NCBI RefSeq assembly: GCF_017355525.1
Contig: NZ_CP067395.1
Coordinates: 5,158,501 to 5,222,500 of the forward strand
DNA: 64,000 nt
Reading direction: 5' to 3'
Source: Lysobacter enzymogenes
GTDB lineage: Bacteria; Pseudomonadota; Gammaproteobacteria; Xanthomonadales; Xanthomonadaceae
Below are positions 36,055-44,210 of this stretch, in pieces (position 1 is the first letter of the stretch; every line of letters begins with the position of its first letter). The notes beneath the pieces were generated by a model. That model did no database searches. It saw only the letters and a list, made by a program, of their open reading frames with translations, and had not been told where the DNA came from. Both the position numbers and the translations under genes were made by a program.

Positions 36055-36127
36055 TGGGCGGCCGGTTCTTGCCGGCGCGGTTCGCGTGGGTCGCGTCCGC
36101 ATCGGCGGCGCCGCTGCGAGGGATCTT

Positions 36128-36159
<32 letters not shown>

Positions 36160-36306
36160 ACTCGGCCGGCACCCGCTTCGCGGCCGTCGGCGACGGCGCT
36201 CACCTTGGCTCACCGCGCCTGCGCGCCGCGCCTCCCGTCGGCGAATCGCTCGCGCGCGCCGCGGCGGCGCTAGGATCGGGCCAACGCCACCGTCGGGGAC
36301 CGCGCC

Positions 36307-36840
36307 GTGAAAGCTCTGCTCAAGGGTCTGTTCTATCTGATCGTGCTGCTGGCCGTGGTCTTCGCCGGCGGCGGCTTGCTGCTGCCGGACAAGAGCCACG
36401 TCGAACGCTCCGCCACGATCGACCGGCCGCCGGCGCAGGTCTACGCCATGCTCGACTCGTTTAAGCGCTTCAACGAATGGTCGCCGTGGTACCAGCTCGA
36501 GCCCGACGCGAAGTACAGCTACAGCGGGCCGGACTCCGGCGTCGGCGCGGGCATGGCCTGGGAAGGCAAGAAGGTCGGGCGCGGCAGCCAGCGCATCGCC
36601 GAGTCGGTGCCGCAAAGCAAGATCGCGGTCGCGCTCGACTTCGACGGCAGCCAGGCCACCGCCACCTACACCCTCGTCGCCGAAGGCGAAGGCACCCGGG
36701 TGACCTGGGCGCTGGACAGCGACCACGGCTACAACCTGATGGGGCGCTGGATCGGCCTGCTGATGGAGAAGATGGTCGGCAAGGATTACGAGCAGGGGCT
36801 GGCGCGGTTGAAGCAGGTGCTGGAGAACGATCCGCGTTGA
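36307..36840 (+). CDS. SRPBCC (START-like) family membrane-anchored protein
   Basis: 177 residues from a GTG at 36307. One N-terminal membrane helix (about 5-27, GLFYLIVLLAVVFAGGGLLL), then a polyketide-cyclase/START-type domain: HVERSATIDRPPAQVYAMLD, FKRFNEWSPWYQLEP, and a C-terminal helix IGLLMEKMVGKDYEQGLARL. Such domains bind hydrophobic ligands in a deep cavity; the ligand is unknown. The domain is probably periplasmic or membrane-surface. A GGGGAC motif lies just upstream of the start. It ends at a TGA before the terminator at 36902. Confidence 0.85.
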   Translation: MKALLKGLFYLIVLLAVVFAGGGLLLPDKSHVERSATIDRPPAQVYAMLDSFKRFNEWSPWYQLEPDAKYSYSGPDSGVGAGMAWEGKKVGRGSQRIAESVPQSKIAVALDFDGSQATATYTLVAEGEGTRVTWALDSDHGYNLMGRWIGLLMEKMVGKDYEQGLARLKQVLENDPR

Positions 36841-36901
36841 GGCCGCGCTGCGTGGGGCTGCGCGAGTTCGCGGCTGAGCCGGACCGGGATCGAACGCAAA
36901 A

Positions 36902-36930
36902 GAAAAGGCCCGCACGCTGCGGGCCTTTTC
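36902..36930. terminator. Bidirectional terminator between the SRPBCC gene and the hydrolase
   Basis: GAAAAGGCCCGC (36902-36913) pairs with GCGGGCCTTTTC (36919-36930), with A- and T-runs on the two sides, suiting the convergent genes. Confidence 0.88.
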
Positions 36931-36953
36931 GTTGCCGTGGATCCGGCCGCCGC

Positions 36954-38378
36954 TTACTTCGGCGCCGCGGTCGCCTTCTGCGCGTTGCTGCCGTTGATGT
37001 CGCGGGTCGGGCTGACGCCCTCGGACGCGTACAGGCCCGGGTCGTCGAAGCCGTCGACGTCGAGCCAGCGCTGCACCGGCATGCCGATGGCGCGGTCGAG
37101 GATGGTCGGCAGCAGGCCGGTCGGCAGGCCGCTCTCGCTGTTCCACAGCACCGCGATGCCGAGGTCGCGTTCGGGAATCATCGCGACCATGCCGCGGTAG
37201 CCCTGCACCGCGCCGGCATGGAACACCACCCGGTGGCCGGCGTAGTCGAACACGCGCCAGCCGAGCGCGTAGCCGGCCGAACCGATGCGCTGGCGGCGCC
37301 AGCTGGAGCCGCGGATCTCGCTCGGCGTGTCGACCAGCGGCTGGTGCAGGGTCGCCAGCAGCGGCAGCGGCAGCACGTCGGGGCGGTGGCCGGTCTGCGC
37401 GATCAGCCACTGCGCCATGTCGCTGGCGCTGGCGTTGACGCCGGCGGCCGGCGGCAACTGGTAATAGGTCGGCTTCGGCGTCACCGAGGCCCAGCCGCCG
37501 CGCGCGCGCACGTGCGGCTTGGCCCAGCGCGCGCTGGCGGTGATGCCTTCCAGGCCGAGGCTGGCGTCGTTCATGCCGAGCGGCTTGAACAGGCGGCGCT
37601 GCACTTCCTGGCTGTAGAAATCGCCGGTGGCGGCGAACACCACGTCGCCGATCAGGCTGAAGGCGATGTTCTGGTAGCCGTAGCAGGTGCCCGGCTGGCA
37701 GGTCATCGGCGCGTAGGCGAGCTTCTGGGTCAGCACGCGGTAGTCGGCGTAGTTTTCCAGGTCGCGGTCGTAGGTGTTGTGGCCCAGGCCGACGCGGTGG
37801 CTGAGCACGTCGGCGACGGTGACGTTGTGCGCGGCGGCGGTGTCGAGCAACTGGAAGCCGGGCATGTAGTCGACGATCTTGCTGTCCCAGCGCAGGGTGC
37901 CGTCGTTGACCAGCAGGCCGGTCAGGGTGCCGGCGAAGCTCTTGGACAGCGAGGCCAGGCGGAACACGGTGTGCGCGTCGATCGGTTCGGCGTTGCGCAC
38001 GTCGGTGATGCCGTAGCCGCGCGCGCTGAGGATCTGGCCGTTGTGGACGATGGCCATCGCCATGCCCGGGATGCGCTGGTCGGCGACCATCGCCTGCGCC
38101 ATCGCCTCGAACTGCTGCACGTCGAAGCCGGCGGCCAGCGCCTGCACGCGCACATTGGTATTGGCCGGCGCGCCGATGCCGAGGCCCTGCGGCGCGGTGC
38201 CGTCGCTGCCCTGGCCGCGCGCGACCGCATCGGTCGACACCGGCGTCGGCAGGGACGGATTGGACGGCTGCCAGCGCAGCGAAGTCTGCGCGCTGGAGCC
38301 CAGGGTCAGGGTCAGCAGGGCCGCGAGCGCACTCACGCGCCAAGGGGTGAGTGAGCGTCGGGAAAGATCGCGTTTCAT
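36954..38378 (-). CDS. Serine hydrolase of the beta-lactamase class C / penicillin-binding fold
   Basis: 474 residues with a signal peptide (LAALLTLTLGSSAQT). Active-site motifs: SxxK in FRLASLSKSFAGTLTG (Ser about residue 144), YxN in CYGYQNIAFSLIGDVV, and the HxG equivalent of KTG in VVFHAGAVQGYRG. This fits an exported class C beta-lactamase/esterase/D-aminopeptidase-type enzyme; whether it hydrolyses beta-lactams cannot be told. A Pro/Thr-rich linker follows the signal peptide. ATG at 38378. Confidence 0.88.
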   Translation of the reverse strand: MKRDLSRRSLTPWRVSALAALLTLTLGSSAQTSLRWQPSNPSLPTPVSTDAVARGQGSDGTAPQGLGIGAPANTNVRVQALAAGFDVQQFEAMAQAMVADQRIPGMAMAIVHNGQILSARGYGITDVRNAEPIDAHTVFRLASLSKSFAGTLTGLLVNDGTLRWDSKIVDYMPGFQLLDTAAAHNVTVADVLSHRVGLGHNTYDRDLENYADYRVLTQKLAYAPMTCQPGTCYGYQNIAFSLIGDVVFAATGDFYSQEVQRRLFKPLGMNDASLGLEGITASARWAKPHVRARGGWASVTPKPTYYQLPPAAGVNASASDMAQWLIAQTGHRPDVLPLPLLATLHQPLVDTPSEIRGSSWRRQRIGSAGYALGWRVFDYAGHRVVFHAGAVQGYRGMVAMIPERDLGIAVLWNSESGLPTGLLPTILDRAIGMPVQRWLDVDGFDDPGLYASEGVSPTRDINGSNAQKATAAPK

Positions 38379-38843
38379 CGCTCAGCGCCTGCAAGTACTG
38401 GAGTGTCCCGATTCTAGCTCCGATCTCAGGGAGTTGGACAACAAGCGCATTCAGGTTTCTGTTTTTTCAGGGATTAATTGTTTTTTGGCAAAGCCGGTCA
38501 TGGTGTGGGGATGCGGCTTTTGGGTGGCGGGGAAGTGCGTGTGGCGGCGGGGGCGGGTGGGAGTTGGCGTAGGAGGGGGGCGGGGCTTGACTGGGCTGAA
38601 GTCGTTGTCGCGGCCGTCGTCCTTCGAATCGTCGTCCTGAAGTCGTCATCCCCGCGAACGCGGGGATCCAGGGCTTCATCGCGACATGGCTCTGAAGTCT
38701 CTGGATCCCCGCGTTCGCGGGGATGACGGTTTGGGAGAGGTGGGGCGGATCCGCCATCCGTCGTTCCCGCGAACGCGGGAACCCAGGGCTTCATCGCGAC
38801 GCTGCTGCGAAGTCCGCAGATCGCGCCGCGCCGCCGCGCGCCG
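38379..38843. other. Intergenic region carrying three REP-like palindromes
   Basis: No gene found in this 465-bp gap. It contains three copies of the palindrome described in the next entry. Confidence 0.6.
38645..38800. repeat. Three copies of a CCCGCGAACGCGGG palindrome with conserved flank
   Basis: Copies at 38645-38670, 38702-38727 (inverted) and 38760-38784. The first and third are followed by CAGGGCTTCATCGCGAC. The core CCGCGAACGCGG is itself a hairpin stem. Copies 1 and 2 form an inverted pair. This is the same type of short dispersed palindrome found in many proteobacteria. Confidence 0.85.
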
Positions 38844-39737
38844 TTACCGCGCCGGCGCGAGCAGATCCTCGAGCCCGACCCTGACGAGGAATTCCTTGCG
38901 GATGCGATCGGCGACGACGCTGACGCAGGCCGAGCCGTCGTCGGCCGGATCGATCACCACGCGATACGGGCGGGTGCCGCGTTCGAGGTCGACGATGCGC
39001 GCGATCTCGCGCGCCACTTCGCCGACGTCGGCGTCCGCCGGCGACAGCGCGGCGAGTTTGCGCGCGACGTCTTCGAGCAGGCCGGGATACTTTTCGTCGT
39101 ATTCGGCGACGACCGCGCTGTCTTCGGGCTTTCCGGAATGGGTGAAGTGATTGGTGCCGTGGGTGTACGAACCCGGTACGACGATGCTGGTCTCGATGCC
39201 GAAGCGCGCCAGTTCCAGCGCGTAGGTCGTCGCCAGCGAATCCATCGCGGCCTTGGCGGCGAAGTACGGGCCCAGGTACGGCGGCGTGCCGCCTTTGACG
39301 CTGCTGCTCGACACCCACACGATCAGGCCGCTGCCGCGCTTGCGCAGGTGCGGCAAGGCGGCGCGGTTGAGGCGTTGCGCGCCGAGCACGTTGACGTCGT
39401 ACAGCGCCGCCAGCTGCTCCGGCGTGAACGCTTCGGACGGCCCGGTCACCATGTGGCCGGCGTTCTGCACGAGCACGTCGATATGGCCGTGCGCGTCGAT
39501 CAGCGTGGACACCGCCCGGTCGACGGATTCCTGGCTCGACACGTCGAGCTCGACCGTACGCAGCGCGACCTCGTGCGCGGCGGCGTAGTCTTCGGCGTCC
39601 CTGACCGCCGGCGCATTGCGCGTTTGTGTCGCGCGGATGCCGGCATAGACGATGTGGCCGGCGTCGGCCAGCGCGCGCGCGGTCAGCGCGCCGAAGCCGC
39701 TGGATGCGCCGGTGATGAGGATGATTTTTGCGGACAT
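38844..39737 (-). CDS. Short-chain dehydrogenase/reductase
   Basis: 297 residues, longer than classical SDRs (about 250) by a C-terminal extension. Cofactor loop ITGASSGFGALTARALADAG, structural motif VQNAGHMV, and catalytic Ser and Tyr-x-x-x-Lys in VWVSSSSVKGG and GPYFAAKAAMDS. The Gly-rich loop without an acidic residue suggests NADP(H). Substrate unknown. It is the last of three minus-strand genes (SDR, DUF1097, SDR) downstream of a LysR regulator and could belong to its regulon. Confidence 0.88.
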   Translation of the reverse strand: MSAKIILITGASSGFGALTARALADAGHIVYAGIRATQTRNAPAVRDAEDYAAAHEVALRTVELDVSSQESVDRAVSTLIDAHGHIDVLVQNAGHMVTGPSEAFTPEQLAALYDVNVLGAQRLNRAALPHLRKRGSGLIVWVSSSSVKGGTPPYLGPYFAAKAAMDSLATTYALELARFGIETSIVVPGSYTHGTNHFTHSGKPEDSAVVAEYDEKYPGLLEDVARKLAALSPADADVGEVAREIARIVDLERGTRPYRVVIDPADDGSACVSVVADRIRKEFLVRVGLEDLLAPAR

Positions 39738-39826
39738 GGGGAGTGCTCCGATGGCATGAAGGTCGGCCGGGGCAAAGACGATTCGGCCGGTTGTAGGTTT
39801 CGCTCGCGGGCGTCGGCCCGCGAGCC

Positions 39827-40309
39827 TCAAGCGGGCTTGCGCATCAGCCGCGCGCTGCACTGGTGGGCGACCCAGGCCGCGGCGATGCCGAGGCCGGACA
39901 CCGGCGCGAGTTCCAGCACCGAGACCAGCGTCGGCGGCAGGTGCGAGGCGAAGAACGCGATCAGGCCGAGGAAATACGCGGCGATGTTGTTGATCCACGG
40001 CGAGGCGCGCAGCGACACCACGACGATCGCGACGGCGAACACCACGACGCCGAACGCGTAGCTGCCGATCAGCGGCAGCAAGGCCGCGACCGCGGTGGCG
40101 GCGACGGTGCCGAAGACCAGGCCGAGCACGATGCACAGATAGCTCGCCAGCACTTGCTTGCCGGCATGGCCGCCGGTGAAGAACGCGACCCAGCCGATGA
40201 ACATCGCCCAGACCGGCCATTGCAGTCCGGCCGCGGCGGTCGCCGCGAGCGAGGCCACCACCGCCGCGATCAGGGTGAGCAGATTGAATTTCGTGTCGAG
40301 AAGTTTCAT
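39827..40309 (-). CDS. DUF1097 family membrane protein
   Basis: 160 residues with five predicted helices: LLTLIAAVVASLAATAAAGL, VWAMFIGWVAFFTGGHAGKQ, LGLVFGTVAATAVAALLPLI and two more, ending with a short basic tail. GWVAFFTGG and YLCIVLGLVFG fit the DUF1097 inner-membrane family, whose function is unknown. Located 90 bp upstream of the SDR at 38844 on the same strand. Confidence 0.8.
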   Translation of the reverse strand: MKLLDTKFNLLTLIAAVVASLAATAAAGLQWPVWAMFIGWVAFFTGGHAGKQVLASYLCIVLGLVFGTVAATAVAALLPLIGSYAFGVVVFAVAIVVVSLRASPWINNIAAYFLGLIAFFASHLPPTLVSVLELAPVSGLGIAAAWVAHQCSARLMRKPA

Positions 40310-40349
40310 GGCGCTTCGCGCTCCGACTTGATGGATGAGTGAGCCGCGG

Positions 40350-41090
40350 TCAGATGATTCCGCCGTTGGCGCGCAGGGTCTGGCCGTTGATCCAGCCCCC
40401 GTCGGGACCGGCGAGGAAGGCGACCGCGTGGGCGATGTCTTCGGGCCGGCCCAGGCGTTCCAGCGGCGCGAGCTTGGCCAGGCGGTCGATGGCGTCCTGC
40501 GGCTTGCCGTCGAGGAACAGCTTGGTCGCGGTGGGGCCCGGCGCGATCGCGTTGACGGTGATGTTGCGGCCGCGCATTTCCTTGGCCAGCACCGAGGTCA
40601 TCGCTTCCAGCGCGGCCTTGGTCGCGGCGTAGACGCCGTAGGTCGGTTGCAGCAGGCCGACGACGCTGGACGACAGATTGACGATGCGGCCGCCGTCGCG
40701 CAGGCGCCGCGCCGCTTCGCGCAGGGTGTTGAAGCTGCCCTTGAGGTTGATCGCGACCTGCCGGTCGAACAGCGCGTCGTCGCTGTCGGCGATGCTGGCC
40801 AGGGCCATGATGCCGGCGTTGTTGACCAGCACGTCGACGCCGCCGAAACCGGCTTGCGCGCTGTCGAACATGCGCCTCACCGCGGCCGGATCGCTGATGT
40901 CGGCTTCGGCCGCGGCCGCCTGGCCGCCGGCGGCCTGGATCCGCGCGACCAGCGCTTCGGCCGCGGCGGCGTTGCCGGCGTAATTGACCACGACGGTGAA
41001 GCCGTCCTGGGCCAGCCGTTCGGCGATCGCGCTGCCGATGCCGCCGGACGCGCCGGTCACGATGGCCACTTTCTGGGTATTGCCTTTCAT
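40350..41090 (-). CDS. SDR-family oxidoreductase, FabG-like
   Basis: 246 residues, classical SDR. TGASGGIGSAIAERLAQDGF (cofactor loop), NNAGIMALA, Ser in NLSSSVVGLLQ and Y-A-A-T-K catalytic pair in YGVYAATKAALEAM, and the FabG-type C-terminus GGWINGQTLRANGGII. NADP(H) is likely because of the Asn at the loop end (VVVNYAGN). Divergent from the LysR gene with 115 bp between, the usual layout of a LysR regulator and its target. Confidence 0.9.
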   Translation of the reverse strand: MKGNTQKVAIVTGASGGIGSAIAERLAQDGFTVVVNYAGNAAAAEALVARIQAAGGQAAAAEADISDPAAVRRMFDSAQAGFGGVDVLVNNAGIMALASIADSDDALFDRQVAINLKGSFNTLREAARRLRDGGRIVNLSSSVVGLLQPTYGVYAATKAALEAMTSVLAKEMRGRNITVNAIAPGPTATKLFLDGKPQDAIDRLAKLAPLERLGRPEDIAHAVAFLAGPDGGWINGQTLRANGGII

Positions 41091-41205
41091 GGTGCGTTTC
41101 CCTCGTTCATCGGCGCCTGGAGCGGGCCGGCGGAGGGAACTGTACTTGCGCTAAAAGCCTGAATAATCTAGGAAAACCCAGTATGTGTATCCGAAAGGGC
41201 GAACA

Positions 41206-42114
41206 ATGGACCGTCTCGATGCCATGCGCGTCTTCATCCGCATCGTGGAGCGCCGCAGCTTCACCAAGGCGGCCGACGACCTGAACCTGCCGCGTTCCTC
41301 AGTGACCGACGCGGTCCGCCAGCTCGAAACCCGGCTCGGGGTGCGGCTGCTGCACCGCACGACCCGGCAGGTCAGCGCGACCCTCGACGGCGAGGCCTAC
41401 TACCAGCGCTGCCTGAGCCTGATCGCCGACCTCGACGACGCCGAAGGCGCCTTCATCGGCGCCAAGCCGTCGGGGCTGATCCGGGTCGACGTGCACGGCA
41501 CCCAGGCGCGGCATTTCCTGCTGCCGGGGTTGCGGCGCTTCTGGCAGCTGTATCCCGACATCCAACTGCATCTGAGCGAAACCCATCAGCGCGTCGACAT
41601 CATCCGCGAAGGCTTCGACTGCATCCTGCGCGCCGGCGAGCTGGCGGACAGTTCGCTGATCATGCGCAAGGTGGCGACGCTGGAACGCGGCATCTACGCG
41701 AGTCCGGGCTATGTCGAGGAGCGCGGCCGGCCGAATACGCTGGAAGAACTCGACGGCCACGAAATGGTCGGCCACCTGTCGCCGGAAACCGGCGAAATCG
41801 CGCCGCTGGCGTTCCAGCTCGGCGCGAACGTGCGCAACGTGACGTTGCCGTCGCGGATGCTGGTCAGCGGGCCGGAAACCAATCTGGCCGCGGCCTGCCA
41901 CGGCTTCGGGCTGATCCAGGTGCCGCGCTATCGCGCCGCGGTCGAGCTCGCGCGCGGCGCGCTGGTCGAACTGCTGCCCGAGGTCGCTTCGGTGCCGCTG
42001 CCGGTGCACATCCTGTATCCGCACCGGCACCAGCTGTCGCCGCGGGTGCGGGTGTTCATCGATTGGGTGGCGCAGCAGTTCCGCGAGGAGGGGCGCGCGG
42101 ACGGCGTGGGTTGA
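41206..42114 (+). CDS. LysR family transcriptional regulator
   Basis: 302 residues. The N-terminal winged helix-turn-helix (MDRLDAMRVFIRIVERRSFT, then LPRSSVTDAVRQLETRLGVR) binds DNA; residues about 90-300 are the effector-binding domain. The start pattern and a QVSATLDGEAYYQRCLSL segment fit the CrgA/AaeR-like branch. Divergent transcription from the FabG-like SDR suggests it controls that gene and perhaps the genes beyond it. The co-inducer is unknown. ATG at 41206 (after GGGCGAAC) is preferred to a GTG at 41185. Confidence 0.92.
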   Translation: MDRLDAMRVFIRIVERRSFTKAADDLNLPRSSVTDAVRQLETRLGVRLLHRTTRQVSATLDGEAYYQRCLSLIADLDDAEGAFIGAKPSGLIRVDVHGTQARHFLLPGLRRFWQLYPDIQLHLSETHQRVDIIREGFDCILRAGELADSSLIMRKVATLERGIYASPGYVEERGRPNTLEELDGHEMVGHLSPETGEIAPLAFQLGANVRNVTLPSRMLVSGPETNLAAACHGFGLIQVPRYRAAVELARGALVELLPEVASVPLPVHILYPHRHQLSPRVRVFIDWVAQQFREEGRADGVG

Positions 42115-42174
42115 GCGGGCGCCGGCGAGGCCGAAGCGTCGCCGCGACCGCGGACGATCAGATCCGCCTGCGAA

Positions 42175-43767
42175 TCAGATCCTTCCGCGAATCAGATCCG
42201 CCGCGCGCTCGGCGATCATGATCGTCGGCGCGTTGGTGTTGCCTCCGATCAGCTTCGGCATCACCGAAGCGTCGACCACGCGCAGGCCGTCGACGCCGCG
42301 CACGCGCAGTTGCGGATCGACCACCGCGGCCTCGTCGCGGCCCATGCGGCAGGTGCCGACCGGGTGGTAGACGCTCTCGGCCTTGGCGCGCACGAACGCC
42401 TCCAGCTCGGCATCGTCGAGGTCCTCGCGGGCGGGGAAGATCGGCGTGCCGCGGTAGGCATCGAACGCCTTTTGCGTCAGTACGCTGCGCGACAGCTTGG
42501 CGCACTCGATCATCATCTTCATGTCGAAGCCTTCCGCGTCGCCGAGGTAGTTCGGATGCAGGCGCGGCTTGTCGCCGGCGCTGGCGCTGGCCAGTTCCAG
42601 ATGGCCGCGGCTGCGCGGGCGCAGGAAGCAGGCGTGCACGGTGTAGCCGTCGCCGGGCAGGCGGTTGCGGCCGTGGTCGTCGAGCATCGCCGGAACGAAG
42701 TGGAACTGGATGTCGGCGCGTTCGTCGGTGGCGTGGCGCGAGCGCACGAAGCCGCCGGCCTCGGCCATGTTGCTGCTGCCGATGCCGCTGTGGCCGCGCA
42801 GGAAGTAGTTGAAGATGATGCCGAGCTCGTTGGCGCGGTCGTAGGTGATGCGCTGGGTCGAGTGATAGAGCGTGCAGATGTCGAGATGGTCCTGCAGGTT
42901 CTGCCCGACCTGCGCCGAGTCGGCGACCACCTCGATGCCGTGCCGGCGCAACTGCGCGGCCGGGCCGATGCCGGACAACATCAGCAACTGCGGCGAATTG
43001 ATCGCGCCGCCGCACAGCAGCACCTCGCGGGTCGCGCGCTGGTGCATCGCGCCGCCGCGGTGGCGGTAGGTCACGCCGCTGGCGCGGCCGTTTTCGAAGG
43101 TGATGCGGTTGACCAGCGCGCCGGTGACCACGTGCAGGTTGCGCCGCTCGCGCGCCGGGTCCAGGTAGGCGACCGCGCTGGAGCAGCGCGCGCCGTTCTT
43201 CTGGGTCACTTGATAAAAGCCGAAGCCGGCCTGCTGCGGGCCGTTGAAGTCGCGGTTGCGCGCGAAGCCGGCCTGTTCGGCGGCTTCGACGAACGCCGAC
43301 GACAGGGGATTGATGTGGCGCAGGTCGGACACGTACAGCGGGCCGAGGCTGCCGTGCAGCGCATCGTCGCCGCGGCTGTTGCGTTCGGCGCGCTTGAAGT
43401 AGGGCAGGGCGTCGTTCCAGCCCCAGCCGTCGGCGCCGAGCGCGGCCCAGTCGTCGTAGTCGCCGGGCACGCCGCGGATGTAGCACATGGCGTTGATCGA
43501 GCTGGAGCCGCCGAGCACGCGCCCGCGCGGCCACCACAGCGCGCGGCCGTCGAGGTTCGGTTCCGGCGCGGTGTCGTAGTCCCAGTTCACGCCCTTCTGG
43601 TTGACCAGCTTGGCCAGGCCGGCGGGCATGTGGATGAAGGGATGCAGGTCGCGCGGGCCGGCTTCGATCAACAGCACCCGGGTGTCGGGATCCTCGCTGA
43701 GGCGGTTGGCGAGGACGCAGCCGGCCGAACCGGCGCCGATGATGATGTAGTCGAACTCGGTGGGCAC
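42175..43767 (-). CDS. GMC family FAD-dependent oxidoreductase (choline dehydrogenase-like)
   Basis: 530 residues. FAD motif IIIGAGSAGCVLANRLSED at the start, GMC signature 1 GRVLGGSSSINAMCYIRG, signature 2 GGAINSPQLLMLSGIGP, and the catalytic His region VYHPVGTCRMG with a second conserved His/Asn segment GGNTNAPTIMIAERAADL. Oxidises an alcohol to an aldehyde; choline is only one possibility. No betaine-aldehyde dehydrogenase or BetI is adjacent, so osmoprotection is not supported. The GTG at 43767 directly precedes the FAD motif; no better in-frame start is seen. Confidence 0.92.
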   Translation of the reverse strand: MPTEFDYIIIGAGSAGCVLANRLSEDPDTRVLLIEAGPRDLHPFIHMPAGLAKLVNQKGVNWDYDTAPEPNLDGRALWWPRGRVLGGSSSINAMCYIRGVPGDYDDWAALGADGWGWNDALPYFKRAERNSRGDDALHGSLGPLYVSDLRHINPLSSAFVEAAEQAGFARNRDFNGPQQAGFGFYQVTQKNGARCSSAVAYLDPARERRNLHVVTGALVNRITFENGRASGVTYRHRGGAMHQRATREVLLCGGAINSPQLLMLSGIGPAAQLRRHGIEVVADSAQVGQNLQDHLDICTLYHSTQRITYDRANELGIIFNYFLRGHSGIGSSNMAEAGGFVRSRHATDERADIQFHFVPAMLDDHGRNRLPGDGYTVHACFLRPRSRGHLELASASAGDKPRLHPNYLGDAEGFDMKMMIECAKLSRSVLTQKAFDAYRGTPIFPAREDLDDAELEAFVRAKAESVYHPVGTCRMGRDEAAVVDPQLRVRGVDGLRVVDASVMPKLIGGNTNAPTIMIAERAADLIRGRI

Positions 43768-43895
43768 TGGCGGTTCCCGCTGTGGCGCGGCATGGCGTGC
43801 GGCGCTGATCGGGGGACCGTAAGCGCGGCGGCTAGAGCAAATGCTCCCAACCGCCGCGGCCGGCGTTTGCGAACGCGCGCGGACGCCTCGCAGCG

Positions 43896-43987
43896 CCCTG
43901 CAGGAGCGGCGCGAGCCGCGACCGCGGGGCAGCCGGTCGCGTCGTAGGCGCGATGTCGCGGTCGCGGCTCGCGCCGCTCCTACAGGG
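43896..43987. repeat. REP-like inverted doublet (REPIN-type), family A
   Basis: A 31-bp arm at 43896-43926 is repeated in reverse orientation at 43957-43987 with 30 bp between; arms differ at one base. Shares its AGGAGCGGCGCGAGCCGCGA core with the doublet at 20691-20847. Confidence 0.82.
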
Positions 43988-44210
43988 CAAGGCTCCGGCA
44001 TTCGCGCCGCGTGGCGACGGCGCCAGCCGACGCGCCACGCGAGGTGGTAGCGGTACCCGCCGCCTTGGGCTACCGTGCCGGCAATCGCGCGGCCGGCACG
44101 GCGGCGCGGGGCGGCGGCGGCCGCGGTGCGGCCGGGGCGGACCCGGCGCCCGGCCGACCACGATCTGCAGGGCCGGCGGCGCGCCGCCGGCTCACTCATG
44201 GAGCGACGCG

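Noticed and set aside
38645..38800. CRISPR array
   Set aside because: The three repeats are palindromic, in mixed orientation and unevenly spaced; no cas genes are nearby.
42175..43767. betA of a choline-betaine operon
   Set aside because: No betB or betI adjacent; only the GMC family is supported.
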